DNA from: CAYVUV01 sp964455095
GTDB lineage: Bacteria > Desulfobacterota > Binatia > HRBIN30 > CADEER01
Assembly (NCBI GenBank): GCA_964455095.1
Contig: CAYVUV010000398.1
Coordinates: 1-44,503 of the forward strand
Reading direction: 5' to 3'
Length of the DNA: 44,503 nt
Part shown: one piece after another, positions 36,233 to 44,438 of the stretch
Numbering within the stretch: position 1 is the stretch's first letter
Layout: the number at the start of each line of letters is the position of its first letter
Notes under the pieces: model-generated
Databases searched by the model: none
What the model was told of the DNA's origin: nothing
The model's input: only the letters and a program-made list of their open reading frames with translations
Position numbers and translations under genes: made by a program

Positions 36233-37902
36233 GTGCCGAGCGGACGTTCGCACGCAAGCAAGAGCGGGCCGCGGCGGTGATCGCGATCGAAGAACAGTCG
36301 ATCGAGGCCTCGCGGCAGTCGCGGTCGATGGAAAACCCCAGCGTGCCGATCGCCGAGGCGCTCGACGATGACGACGGCGATGGTGTTGGAGCGCGGGCCA
36401 CGTCGGGCGTGCGCGTCAACATGCGCACGGCGCTGTCGATCGCCGCGGTGTGGCGGGCCTGCAACCTGATCTCGCGCGACGTTGGCAAGGTGCCGCTGCT
36501 GGTCTACCGGCGCAAGGGGGAACACGACAAAGAGCGCGACACGAAGCATCCCGCCTACCGGCTGCTGCGCCGCCGGCCGAACGCGTGGATGACCGCGATG
36601 GTCGCGAAGCAAACCGTGGCCCTGCACGCGGTGACGCGCGGCAACGGCTACGCCTATATCCAGCGCAACGGGGCCGGGGAGCCGGTGGAGTACTGGCCCC
36701 TTTCGCCCGTCGACACCTGGCCGGTGATCGCCGACCGACGGCTGTGGTACGTGGCGCGCATCGACCAGGAGCTGCGAAAGATCGATCCCGACGACATGCT
36801 GCACGTCAAAGGTCTGAGCAGCGACGGGGTAATCGGCTACAGCATGTTGGGCATGGCGCGCGAATCGTTCGGGCTGGGGCTGGCCGCGGCGCGCTGGAGC
36901 AGCTTCTTCTTTCGCAACGGTTCGCGGCCCGGTGGCATCATTACGCTCCCCGGTCGGTTGCCCGACGGCGCTGAGGAGAAGCTCCGCCGCGGCTGGGATC
37001 GCGTCCAAACGGGGCTCACGAACTCCCACAAGATCGCGATTCTGCAGAACGGGGCCAAGTATCAGCAGATCACGCTGAGCCCGGAGGATGCCGAGTTACC
37101 GGCCATGCTGGACTGGACCGTGCGCGACGTTGCCAACTGGTTCGGCACCCCGAGCCACAAGCTCGGCGACAAGGAAGGTCAGGCCTATAACTCGCTCGAG
37201 CAGGAGAATCAGTCGTACCTCGACGACGGGATCGATCCCTGGCTGGTGACCGTCGAGGAGGAAGCGACCGAGAAATTCCTGACACTCAAGCAGCTCGAGC
37301 AGGATTCCCACTACATCCAGTTCAATCGCAAGGCGCTGGTGCGCGCGGACATGGCCGCGCGAGCTGCGTATTACGAAAAAGCGCTCGTCAACACCTGGAT
37401 GCTGCCCAACGAAGTGCGGAGCGAAGAAGGTTACGGCCCGCGCGAAGGGGGTGACAAGCCGCTGCCCCGACCGAACGCCTCGCTGAAGGGGAACACGGCC
37501 CCCGATTCGAAGCGCGTCGCTCGCTTGCGCCGCAAGGTCGATGCCCTGCAGCGCGTGTGCGGCCGTGTGATCGAAGATGCCGGCACGCGGATGATGCGGC
37601 GCGTGGGCGCCCACGCCCGCCGGGCGGCCGCTTCGCCCGGCAAATTGGCTGCCTGGCTCGAGCACGAGCTCGAGGGGGAGCATCGGCAGACGATCGAGGC
37701 GGCATTCGAGCCAATTGTCGGCCGTCGCCGCGCAAAAAATGCCGCGCAACGACTGTTAGGAACCGTCCGCAAGCAACTCATGCCGGCCGCGGAGCTCGAC
37801 ACGAGCGCCGTTAGTGTCGCAGTCGACGCGCGACTGAAGAAATTGGAGCAAAAACTGCCTCGACGGCTCGCCCGCGAGCTCGACCGAGGCCCGCGCCGCT
37901 AG
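36205..37902 (+). CDS. Portal protein, HK97 family
   Basis: A 565-residue portal. Family phrases: ALSIAAVWRACNLISRDVGK, VPLLVYRR, HPAYRLLRRRPNAWMTAM, GYSMLGMARESFGLGLAA and DVANWFGTPSHKLGD. It forms the dodecameric channel at the capsid vertex. The C-terminal 130 residues (after about 430) form an extra basic helical region beyond the typical portal core. It starts inside the large terminase gene. Confidence 0.95.
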   Translation: MGRRSTNDLSAERTFARKQERAAAVIAIEEQSIEASRQSRSMENPSVPIAEALDDDDGDGVGARATSGVRVNMRTALSIAAVWRACNLISRDVGKVPLLVYRRKGEHDKERDTKHPAYRLLRRRPNAWMTAMVAKQTVALHAVTRGNGYAYIQRNGAGEPVEYWPLSPVDTWPVIADRRLWYVARIDQELRKIDPDDMLHVKGLSSDGVIGYSMLGMARESFGLGLAAARWSSFFFRNGSRPGGIITLPGRLPDGAEEKLRRGWDRVQTGLTNSHKIAILQNGAKYQQITLSPEDAELPAMLDWTVRDVANWFGTPSHKLGDKEGQAYNSLEQENQSYLDDGIDPWLVTVEEEATEKFLTLKQLEQDSHYIQFNRKALVRADMAARAAYYEKALVNTWMLPNEVRSEEGYGPREGGDKPLPRPNASLKGNTAPDSKRVARLRRKVDALQRVCGRVIEDAGTRMMRRVGAHARRAAASPGKLAAWLEHELEGEHRQTIEAAFEPIVGRRRAKNAAQRLLGTVRKQLMPAAELDTSAVSVAVDARLKKLEQKLPRRLARELDRGPRR

Positions 37903-37938
37903 ATTCATCACGACAACCAACCACAAAGGGGCAAGACC

Positions 37939-38598
37939 ATGCAAATTGAGCGACGATTCGTGCCTGCGGCGGCCAGCCGCGTCCAACTGCGTGCCCGCGG
38001 CGAGGGAGAAACGCCGTTGATCGAGGGCTACGCGGCCGTTTTCTACAATCCGGCCGACCCCGGGACCGAATACGAGCTGTGGGAGGGCTGCCGCGAGCGA
38101 ATCATGCCCGGCGCCTTCGATCGGGCGGTCCGCGAGCGGGACGATGCGCGCTGTTTGTTCAACCACGACCCGTCGCAGCTCCTCGGCCGCGTGGGGGCCA
38201 ACACGGTCACGCTGTCGGTCGACGCGCACGGCCTGCGCTACTCGAATCTTCCGCCCAACACGGCGGACGGGACCAAGGTGATCGAACTGATTCGCCGGGG
38301 CGACGTCTACGGCTCCAGTTTCGCGATGGTGGTGACTGACCAAGCCTGGCGAGAGACCGACGGCGTCGATATTCGAGAAATTCTGGCCGTCCAATTGTAC
38401 GATGTTTCGCCGGTGACCTACCCCGCGTACGAGGCGACGTCGACCGCCTTGCGCGCAGCCGGAGATCTCGCCGAAGTCCGTGCGGCGCATGAGAGTTGGC
38501 GCAACGCGATGGCGGCTGCGCTGCCTGTGGGCACCAGGCTCGCCGGCTATCGGCTTCGGGCGATGCAGATCCGCGCCAACGAAGAATTTTCGTCATAA
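37939..38598 (+). CDS. Prohead maturation protease, HK97 family
   Basis: A 219-residue serine protease. LIEGYAAVFYNPADPGTEYE, RIMPGAFDRAVRERDDARCL, FNHDPSQLLGR (catalytic His region), GDVYGSSFAMVV (Ser region) and LYDVSPVTYPAYEATSTALR are the family motifs in order. It cleaves the delta domain of the capsid protein after shell assembly. AAAGGGG precedes the ATG. Confidence 0.95.
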   Translation: MQIERRFVPAAASRVQLRARGEGETPLIEGYAAVFYNPADPGTEYELWEGCRERIMPGAFDRAVRERDDARCLFNHDPSQLLGRVGANTVTLSVDAHGLRYSNLPPNTADGTKVIELIRRGDVYGSSFAMVVTDQAWRETDGVDIREILAVQLYDVSPVTYPAYEATSTALRAAGDLAEVRAAHESWRNAMAAALPVGTRLAGYRLRAMQIRANEEFSS

Positions 38599-38756
38599 CA
38601 GGCCGTGCCCCTGCGCAAGTGTGGTAGGATCAAGTTTGCTTAAGCGATCGCACGCCTGACGCCGAGTCGTCGGGCCGGCGATCGCGACCAATAGCAAGTC
38701 AAGCGCTGCCGAGTCAGCGGAACTTGTCGGGTCACGTTGAAAAACACTTTTTCAGC

Positions 38757-38805
38757 GCGACCGGTGGGTTGCCGCTTCTTTTTTTGCGCGCCGCTCGCCG
38801 GTTGC
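38757..38805. repeat. Poly-T-loop hairpin before capsid gene
   Basis: GCGACCGG / CCGGTTGC flanks a loop with CTTCTTTTTTTGCGCGCCGC; compare 10530-10564. A small dyad TGAAAAACACTTTTTCA lies just upstream (38738-38754). The 220-bp gap has no supported gene and may hold a capsid promoter or transcript-processing signal. Confidence 0.45.
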
Positions 38806-38818
38806 CAGCGAGCGAATC

Positions 38819-40159
38819 ATGCCAGCGACGTTGCGAGCCCGTCAGCTCTTCGAAGAGCGCGCCCCGATCGGACGTCAGATCACCGACCTGGTCGACCGAG
38901 CGCACAAGGAAAAGCGCGAGTTCAACGCCGAAGAGCAGCAGCAGTACGAAGACCTGAACAAGCGCTACGACGCTTTCAGCAAGCAGATCGACACCGCCAA
39001 GCGCGCCGATGCCATCGAAAAAGAATTGTCGGAACCCGCCGGCGACGACGGGCCCGGCAAGGGTGAGCGCAACGGCCGCCGCCAGCGCCGCAGCGACGAG
39101 CGCGGCCGCAAGGCCCCGACCGAAGAGGATCGCAACATCGCGCTGCAGGCCTGGTGCCGCCGCCAGTACGGCAAGCCGCTGAACAAACGGCAGCGCGAAG
39201 CCTGCGAGCGGACCGGCATGAACCCGGGTCGCCGCAATCTCGACATCGTGCTTCGCACCGGACGGGGTCCCGCCTCGCTCCAGGAAGCCCGCACCTTGTC
39301 GGCGATCACCAAGACCGCCGGCGGCGTGTTCGTCGCCGAGGGGTTCGTCGCCAATCTCGAAGTGGCGCTCTTGACCTACTCGAACGTCCGCACTTTCGCC
39401 GATGTGATGCGCACCGACACGGGCGCCGAGCTCCCCTGGCCGACCGCGAATGACACGGGGAACGAGGGCGAGATCGTGGGCGAGAACCCGACGATCAACT
39501 CGGCCGATCCGACGACCGATCACACGACCTTCCACGCCTACAAGTTCACGTCGAAGTTCGTGAAGGTCCCCTCCGAGTTGTTCGACGACTCGGCGTTCAA
39601 CGTCGCCAGCATGTTGGGCAGCATGCTCGGCGAGCGCTTGGCCCGGGGCTCGAATCGCAAATACACGGTCGGCACGGGCCGCAATCAGCCGACCGGTTTC
39701 GTCACGCGGGCAACGGTCGGCAAGACGGGCGCCAGCCAGACGGCGATCTCCGTCGACGACGTGCTCGATCTCGAGCACTCCGTCGATCCCGCCTACCGCA
39801 TGGGCGCCGCCTGGATGCTGCACGACAACATCCTGCTGCTGTTGCGCAAGCTCAAAGACGGCGAAGGCCGCCCCTTGTGGCAGCAGAGCATGACCGAGGG
39901 CGCGCCCGACCGCCTGAACGGCTATCCGATCGGCATCAACCAGCACATGGCCGACGCGGCGATCGCCTCGGCCAAGACGCTCGCCTTCGGCCAGTTCAAG
40001 AAGTTCAAGATCCGCGACGTCGGCACGATCCGCTTGCGCCGCCTGGTCGAACGCTTCGCCGACAGCGACCAGGAGGGCTTCGTCGCCTTCCTGCGGACCG
40101 ACAGCAACCTGTTGGACGCGGGCACGCACCCGCTCAAGGTCTTCCAGCAGGCCGCTTAG
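38819..40159 (+). CDS. Major capsid protein, HK97 fold
   Basis: A 446-residue protein. Residues 1-100 form the coiled-coil delta (scaffold) domain (RQLFEERAPIGRQITDLVDR, NAEEQQQYEDLNKRYDAFSK). Family phrases of the shell domain follow: TKTAGGVFVAEGFVANLEVA, ELPWPTANDTGNEGEIVGEN, TSKFVKVPSELFDDSAFNVA and WMLHDNILLLLRKLKDGEGR. The upstream protease would remove the delta domain. The ATG has no strong ribosome site, which is surprising for the most abundant protein. Confidence 0.96.
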   Translation: MPATLRARQLFEERAPIGRQITDLVDRAHKEKREFNAEEQQQYEDLNKRYDAFSKQIDTAKRADAIEKELSEPAGDDGPGKGERNGRRQRRSDERGRKAPTEEDRNIALQAWCRRQYGKPLNKRQREACERTGMNPGRRNLDIVLRTGRGPASLQEARTLSAITKTAGGVFVAEGFVANLEVALLTYSNVRTFADVMRTDTGAELPWPTANDTGNEGEIVGENPTINSADPTTDHTTFHAYKFTSKFVKVPSELFDDSAFNVASMLGSMLGERLARGSNRKYTVGTGRNQPTGFVTRATVGKTGASQTAISVDDVLDLEHSVDPAYRMGAAWMLHDNILLLLRKLKDGEGRPLWQQSMTEGAPDRLNGYPIGINQHMADAAIASAKTLAFGQFKKFKIRDVGTIRLRRLVERFADSDQEGFVAFLRTDSNLLDAGTHPLKVFQQAA

Positions 40160-40204
40160 TCGGTCTGACGCGCGGAGAGTAGCGACGACCCCGAGTACCG
40201 AGTT

Positions 40205-40435
40205 TTGAACGCGATTCGCCTGACGACGAGCCGGACGATGTACGGGCGGTACCAGCCGTTCGGCACCGAGCTTGTCGTCGGCACCGAGATCAGCGAGCGC
40301 GAGGCCCAGGCGCTGGTGGCGCAAGGCTCCGCGGAATGGATTCAGGCGAGCGAGCAGCCGCCGCAGTTGGAAACCACGTCCGTTCAACCAGGGCAGACGG
40401 CGATGCGACCGCGACCGCGGCCGCGAAAGCACTAG
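40205..40435 (+). CDS. Small head-neck module protein
   Basis: A 76-residue protein started at TTG 40205 (an ATG at 40238 is possible). RYQPFGTELVVGTEISEREA QALV.. is a recognisable small domain found next to capsid genes in phages. The C-terminus is Pro/Arg-rich. The role is unknown. Confidence 0.6.
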   Translation: MNAIRLTTSRTMYGRYQPFGTELVVGTEISEREAQALVAQGSAEWIQASEQPPQLETTSVQPGQTAMRPRPRPRKH

Positions 40436-40447
40436 ACCGAGGACAAG

Positions 40448-40870
40448 ATGCGCGACCTGCACAACCAAATCAAAGCCAAGCGAGCGATCAGCCCGGTCTC
40501 GACGAGCGACGACACGCCGCTGGTCTCGCAGATCATCGATCTGCAAGGCTTCGAGAGCCTCGAGTTCATCATCGCGTTGGGTTCGATCGCCGATGCCAAC
40601 ATGACGGCGGTCGTGCTGGTCGAAGAGGGGGACGCGTCGAACCTCTCCGACGCCGCGGCAGTGGCCGACGCCGATCTGCTCGGGACGGAGAACGGCGCCG
40701 CGTTCCAGTTCGACGACGACAACGAGATGCGCAAGATCGGCTACCGCGGTACCAAGGGGTACGTGCGCGTGACGATCACGCCCTCGGGCAACGGTTCGGC
40801 CGCCTTGCTGGCGGTGATCGCCATCCTCGGAAACCCCCGCGACGGGCTGCAAACCGCGCAAGCCACCTAG
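40448..40870 (+). CDS. Conserved head-module structural protein
   Basis: A 140-residue protein: ISPVSTSDDTPLVSQIIDLQ then GFESLEFIIALGSIADANMT, and KIGYRGTKGYVRVTITPSGN. This arrangement is common in a phage protein lying between the capsid gene and the connector in many prophages. It is beta-rich, probably a decoration or fibre-like head component. The exact function is not established. Confidence 0.75.
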   Translation: MRDLHNQIKAKRAISPVSTSDDTPLVSQIIDLQGFESLEFIIALGSIADANMTAVVLVEEGDASNLSDAAAVADADLLGTENGAAFQFDDDNEMRKIGYRGTKGYVRVTITPSGNGSAALLAVIAILGNPRDGLQTAQAT

Positions 40871-40894
40871 GCGCCGGACCCCGCACACCGCGAT

Positions 40895-40910
40895 TACGTC
40901 GCGCGACATA
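40895..40910. repeat. GTCGCGCGAC palindrome, copy 5
   Basis: TACGTCGCGCGACATA in the 79-bp gap between two head genes, 40 bases before the next start codon. Confidence 0.8.
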
Positions 40911-40949
40911 TTTTCACCAATGGCCGCCGCGGCCGCCTGAGACGAGACG

Positions 40950-41435
40950 ATGGGCTATCAACCGAAGATCCACAAGGAAGACAACGGCGATCGCCAGGTC
41001 TTCGAGTCCGGCGCGACGCAGCAGATCGACGACGGCGCGTTGCAAAAGCTCGCCGGCGTCAACCTGCCGGCCAAGGTGACCTTCAGCCCGGCCGCGGGCG
41101 GCAGCAACGTCTGCGAAGTCACGATCACGGTGAAAGACGGCGCGGGCAACGCGATCGCCCGTCCGCATCACCTCGACATCATCCTCTCGGACGCGGCCAC
41201 CGGCGCAGGCCTGACCGCCACGACCGCCTCGGGCGCCGTCGCCGCGAAAGCCGCCAGCGGTACCGACCTGGCCACGCTCGTCTCGAAGAAGGCCTTGCGC
41301 GTCCAGACGCTGGCGACCGGGGTTTACATCCTCTCGATCACCGACTCGGCGAAGACCGGCTTCTACGTTGCCGCGGTGCTCGGCGATCTGCCTATCCAGG
41401 TCAGTTCCCAACTGGTGACCGGCAACTACGGCTAG
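40950..41435 (+). CDS. Beta-sandwich structural protein (head module)
   Basis: A 161-residue protein with Ig-like strands (VCEVTITVKDGAGNAIARPH, then HLDIILSDAATGAGLTATTA). These resemble decoration proteins or Ig-like domains on virions. It lies between the two head-module proteins and the connector. No catalytic motif. The role is inferred from position and beta content. Confidence 0.65.
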   Translation: MGYQPKIHKEDNGDRQVFESGATQQIDDGALQKLAGVNLPAKVTFSPAAGGSNVCEVTITVKDGAGNAIARPHHLDIILSDAATGAGLTATTASGAVAAKAASGTDLATLVSKKALRVQTLATGVYILSITDSAKTGFYVAAVLGDLPIQVSSQLVTGNYG

Positions 41436-41447
41436 TGAGGTGCATCG

Positions 41448-42059
41448 ATGGGGCTGCGGCTGTTCACCGGCCCGACCGGGGACGTCGTCACCCTGGAAGA
41501 AGCGAAACAGTGGGCCCGGATCACGCACAACGCGTCGGACGGCATCCTGCCGGGCATGATCGCCCAGGCGGTCACCGACGCCGAGCTGATCTGCCTGCGG
41601 CAGTTCCTGACGGCGACGTGGGAGCTGGTGCTCGACGGGTTCTACGACGCGCAGGAGCTGGAGCGGGAGATCTGGGGCCCGCCGCGGCAGCGCGGCGAGA
41701 TTCTGATTCCGCTGCCGCCGGTGCAGTCGCTCACCTGGATCAAGTATTACGACACCGCCGGCGACCTGCAGACGGTCGACGCGGCCGACTACCACGCGGA
41801 TCTCGGCGACGAGCCCGCCCGCGTGTGGCCGGTTGATGGCGTGACGTGGCCGGAGACTGAAGCGGGGCGGCCGGCGGCGGTGACGCTGCGGTTCGTGGCC
41901 GGTTACGGCCTGGCGGCCGCCGTGCCCGAGGCGGCGAAAACCTGGATCAAGTGCCGTGCGGCCTGGCTACACGAGCACCGCGGCGACGACCCGGCCGAAT
42001 GGCCCGAACGCCTCGATCGCTTTTTGGACAAACTGCAATGGGGAGGACGATTCGGATGA
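41448..42059 (+). CDS. Head-tail connector, gp6-like adaptor
   Basis: A 203-residue protein. VVTLEEAKQWARITHNASDG, then MIAQAVTDAELICLRQFLTA, PLPPVQSLTWIKYYDTAGDL and a helical end (AKTWIKCRAAWLHEHRGDDP) match the phage gp6/gp8-type adaptor that sits beneath the portal. GGTGCATCG precedes the ATG without a strong ribosome site. It overlaps the next gene by 4 bases. Confidence 0.9.
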   Translation: MGLRLFTGPTGDVVTLEEAKQWARITHNASDGILPGMIAQAVTDAELICLRQFLTATWELVLDGFYDAQELEREIWGPPRQRGEILIPLPPVQSLTWIKYYDTAGDLQTVDAADYHADLGDEPARVWPVDGVTWPETEAGRPAAVTLRFVAGYGLAAAVPEAAKTWIKCRAAWLHEHRGDDPAEWPERLDRFLDKLQWGGRFG

Positions 42060-42556
42060 GCTTGCCATTGACACGACTGCGCGGCGGACTGATCGCGTCG
42101 CTGTTGCTGCTTGTCCTCGGCGTGGCGCCGCTTTCGCTGGCCACTGCTTCCGACCTGTCGATCACCGCCGCCAGCGTGCAGTCGGGCACTGGCGCGGTGA
42201 CCACCGACGGCACGGCGGGTGCCTCGATCACCGCCGGCCAGATGGTCTATCTCGACGCGACCGACAACAAATACAAGCTCGCCGACGCCAATCTCTCCAG
42301 CGCGGCCGCGGCCACGGTGGGCGTGTCCCTGCATGCCGCCAGCAACGGTCAGCCCCTCCGCATCCAAACGTCGGGCCCGATCACCATCGGCGCTACGGTC
42401 GCCGTCGGCACCGTCTACGTGCTGTCGGGCACGGCCGGCGGCATTGCGCCCGCGGCCGATCTCACGACCGGCTGGCGCACCTCGATCGTCGGCGTCGCCA
42501 CGTCGACGACCAGCATCACGCTCAAGATCTACGCCAGCGACGCCGCCGTCCCGTAG
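42056..42556 (+). CDS. Structural protein with an N-terminal signal-like segment
   Basis: A 166-residue protein from ATG 42056 (GGAGG 10 bases upstream). Its first 30 residues look like a signal peptide or membrane anchor (LRGGLIASLLLLVLGVAPLS then LATAS). The rest (TAGQMVYLDATDNKYKLADA, GPITIGATVAVGTVYVLSGT) is like the DUF2190-type capsid-decoration fold. A decoration domain behind a signal-like segment inside a head module is odd. The protein may be exported to the cell surface, or the segment may be a scaffold peptide. Confidence 0.65.
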   Translation: MSLPLTRLRGGLIASLLLLVLGVAPLSLATASDLSITAASVQSGTGAVTTDGTAGASITAGQMVYLDATDNKYKLADANLSSAAAATVGVSLHAASNGQPLRIQTSGPITIGATVAVGTVYVLSGTAGGIAPAADLTTGWRTSIVGVATSTTSITLKIYASDAAVP

Positions 42557-42564
42557 GAGAACCC

Positions 42565-42756
42565 ATGAAGGTCAAAGTCAACGTCAGCAAACCCTATGCG
42601 AAGCCGGGCCTCGTCGTGTGGCCAGCCCGCGGCCTCGAGGTTGAGCCCGCGCTTGCGCGCGAGCTGGTCGAAAAGCACGGTGAGCACACCGAGCTCGTCG
42701 ACCAGCTGCCCGCACTGGCGGCCGACGAGTCTGACGACGATCCGGAGATCGCGTGA
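42565..42756 (+). CDS. Small head-neck protein
   Basis: A 63-residue protein (MKVKVNVSKPYAKPGLVVWP, then ARGLEVEPALARELVEKHGE) with an acidic tail. It begins after a TAGGAG site and overlaps the adaptor gene by 4 bases. It is similar in size and layout to the small protein at 40205 (beta hairpin then helix). The function is unknown. Confidence 0.65.
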   Translation: MKVKVNVSKPYAKPGLVVWPARGLEVEPALARELVEKHGEHTELVDQLPALAADESDDDPEIA

Positions 42757-43088
42757 GACAGACATCGACCATCGGCGGCCGGCGCACGCTGGCCACGATC
42801 GAAAAGCCGCAGCTAACGCAGCAGAATTCGTTCGGCGAACGCGAACCGGAGTTTAAGTCGGCCGGCCTCTGGTGGATTTCCATTCGCGAGCTGAGAGGCG
42901 AAGAGCTGGCGACGGCTGCCAAGTCAGTGGCGGGGGTCACGCACGAAGCACGCGGCGGATACCGCGCGGACGTGGAGCGGACCGATCGGCTGAGCTTCGA
43001 CGGCCGCACGCTGGAAATCAACTGGGTGGACAACGTCGACCAGCGCAACGTCGAGCTGCGCTGTTTGTGTACCGAGACGATCGAGTGA
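42753..43088 (+). CDS. Head-tail joining/adaptor (head closure) protein
   Basis: A 111-residue protein started at GTG 42753. The pattern FGEREPEFKSAGLWWISIRE, LRGEELATAAKSVAGVTHEA and DVERTDRLSFDGRTLEINWV matches the SPP1 gp16-type head-closure family, which stops DNA leaking and joins the tail. Its place in the module (connector, closure, gp10-like, tail terminator) agrees. Confidence 0.88.
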   Translation: MRQTSTIGGRRTLATIEKPQLTQQNSFGEREPEFKSAGLWWISIRELRGEELATAAKSVAGVTHEARGGYRADVERTDRLSFDGRTLEINWVDNVDQRNVELRCLCTETIE

Positions 43089-43091
43089 AGG

Positions 43092-43589
43092 ATGCCCGCG
43101 GTTTCGCTACGGCTGGAGGGTTTTGACGAGTTGCTCCAGCAGCTCCACCAGATGGAGGCAGCCGTCGAGCATCGACTGGCCCAGGAAGCGGTCGACGCCG
43201 GCGCCGCGGTGGTGCTCGCCCAGGCGATCGCCAACGTGCCGGTCGACACAGGCAACCTTAAACAACTGCTGAAGATTCGCCGGCCAAAGAAGCGCAGCCG
43301 GAGCCGCGCCGCGGCGCTGGTTGGGACTGGCACGCAGTACACGTCGCGCGGTTACGCCGCGGGGAGACAAGACGACTTTTACGGATCGTTCGTCGAATAC
43401 GGGCACTTCCTCGGGAAGCGGCATGCCAGGCGCACGCCTGGTTCGCCCTTGGGCGCGCGGGGTCAACAGCGGAAGTGGGTGCCACCCAAGCCGTTCTTGC
43501 GGCCTGCGGTCGACAGTAAGCGTGGCGAGGCGATCGAAATCATGCGGAGCGTGCTGGCCGCGGGAATTGAAGCGGCGGCGCGGCGATAG
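43092..43589 (+). CDS. HK97 gp10-like neck/tail completion protein
   Basis: A 165-residue protein. GFDELLQQLHQMEAAVEHRL, NVPVDTGNLKQLLKIRRPKK, YGSFVEYGHFLGKRHARRTP and PPKPFLRPAVDSKRGEAIEI are the family landmarks. It acts at the head-tail interface. It is separated from both neighbours by fewer than 5 bases. Confidence 0.9.
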   Translation: MPAVSLRLEGFDELLQQLHQMEAAVEHRLAQEAVDAGAAVVLAQAIANVPVDTGNLKQLLKIRRPKKRSRSRAAALVGTGTQYTSRGYAAGRQDDFYGSFVEYGHFLGKRHARRTPGSPLGARGQQRKWVPPKPFLRPAVDSKRGEAIEIMRSVLAAGIEAAARR

Positions 43590-44000
43590 ATGCTCGTCGA
43601 GGAGGCACTGGCAAAGTACCTGGCGGAAAAGACCGGCGTCAAAGTCTGGCCGGAGCAGATCCCCGCGAACGAAGCGGAGCCGGTGTATCCCGCGATCGTT
43701 TACCAGGAGATCAGTTACGTCCCCGACGTGATCCATCGGGGCGCCAGCGGCATCGCGTCGACCCGTTACCAGATTACGTGTTTTGCGCGGCGTTATCGCG
43801 AGTCGCGGGAGTTGGCCGAGCGCGCGCGGCAGCGGCTTAGTGGTTTTCGCGGGGCCTGGGGTGAATTGGACATCGACGGCTGCTTCGTCGAGGACGCGCG
43901 CAGCGTGCCGGAGCTCGATGCCGAGGCGTCGAGCCGCGATCGCTTTGGTCGCATGTTCGACGTCGTGATTTGTTTCAAAGAGTCACCGACCGTTTCGTAA
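43590..44000 (+). CDS. Tail terminator (DUF3168 / gp11-like)
   Basis: A 136-residue protein directly abutting the previous stop. VWPEQIPANEAEPVYPAIVY, TRYQITCFARRYRESRELAE and GRMFDVVICFKE match the DUF3168 tail-completion family, which caps the tail tube and binds the neck. The order before the tube gene is standard. Confidence 0.88.
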   Translation: MLVEEALAKYLAEKTGVKVWPEQIPANEAEPVYPAIVYQEISYVPDVIHRGASGIASTRYQITCFARRYRESRELAERARQRLSGFRGAWGELDIDGCFVEDARSVPELDAEASSRDRFGRMFDVVICFKESPTVS

Positions 44001-44018
44001 GCGAGGGCAAATAAGGCC

Positions 44019-44438
44019 ATGGGCGCATCGACTGACACGATTGGGTTTGGATGTACGTTCGGCGTGGGCAACGGCGCCGGCCCCGAAGTCTTCACCGCTT
44101 TTGCCGAGCTGGCCGACGTCAATCCGCCGGAAATCACCGGCGACGACGAAGAAGTCACACACCACACGTCGCCCGACGGTTACAAGGAATTCATCCCTGG
44201 CCTGGTCGACGGCGGCGAGGTCAACGTGCAGCTCAATTACCGAAAGGCGGACGTGGCCACGGTGCTGGCGCTGTTTCGCGTGAAGAAGAACTACCAGATC
44301 GTGCTTCCCGACGGCAGCACCTGGGTTTTTAACGGCTACTTGAAGAAGCTCGGTAAGAAGACCCCGCTCAAGTCCAAGATGCTGCAGGACATGACCTTCA
44401 AGGTCAACGGCAAGCCGCTCTGGACACCGGCCGCGTAG
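44019..44438 (+). CDS. Major tail tube protein
   Basis: A 139-residue protein of the non-contractile tail-tube fold. GPEVFTAFAELADVNPPEIT, EEVTHHTSPDGYKEFIPGLV, DGGEVNVQLNY and NYQIVLPDGSTWVFNGYLKK follow the siphovirus tube-protein pattern (TP901-1-like). It polymerises around the tape measure protein. Its last 76 bases are duplicated at the start of the window by the circular overlap. Confidence 0.93.
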   Translation: MGASTDTIGFGCTFGVGNGAGPEVFTAFAELADVNPPEITGDDEEVTHHTSPDGYKEFIPGLVDGGEVNVQLNYRKADVATVLALFRVKKNYQIVLPDGSTWVFNGYLKKLGKKTPLKSKMLQDMTFKVNGKPLWTPAA

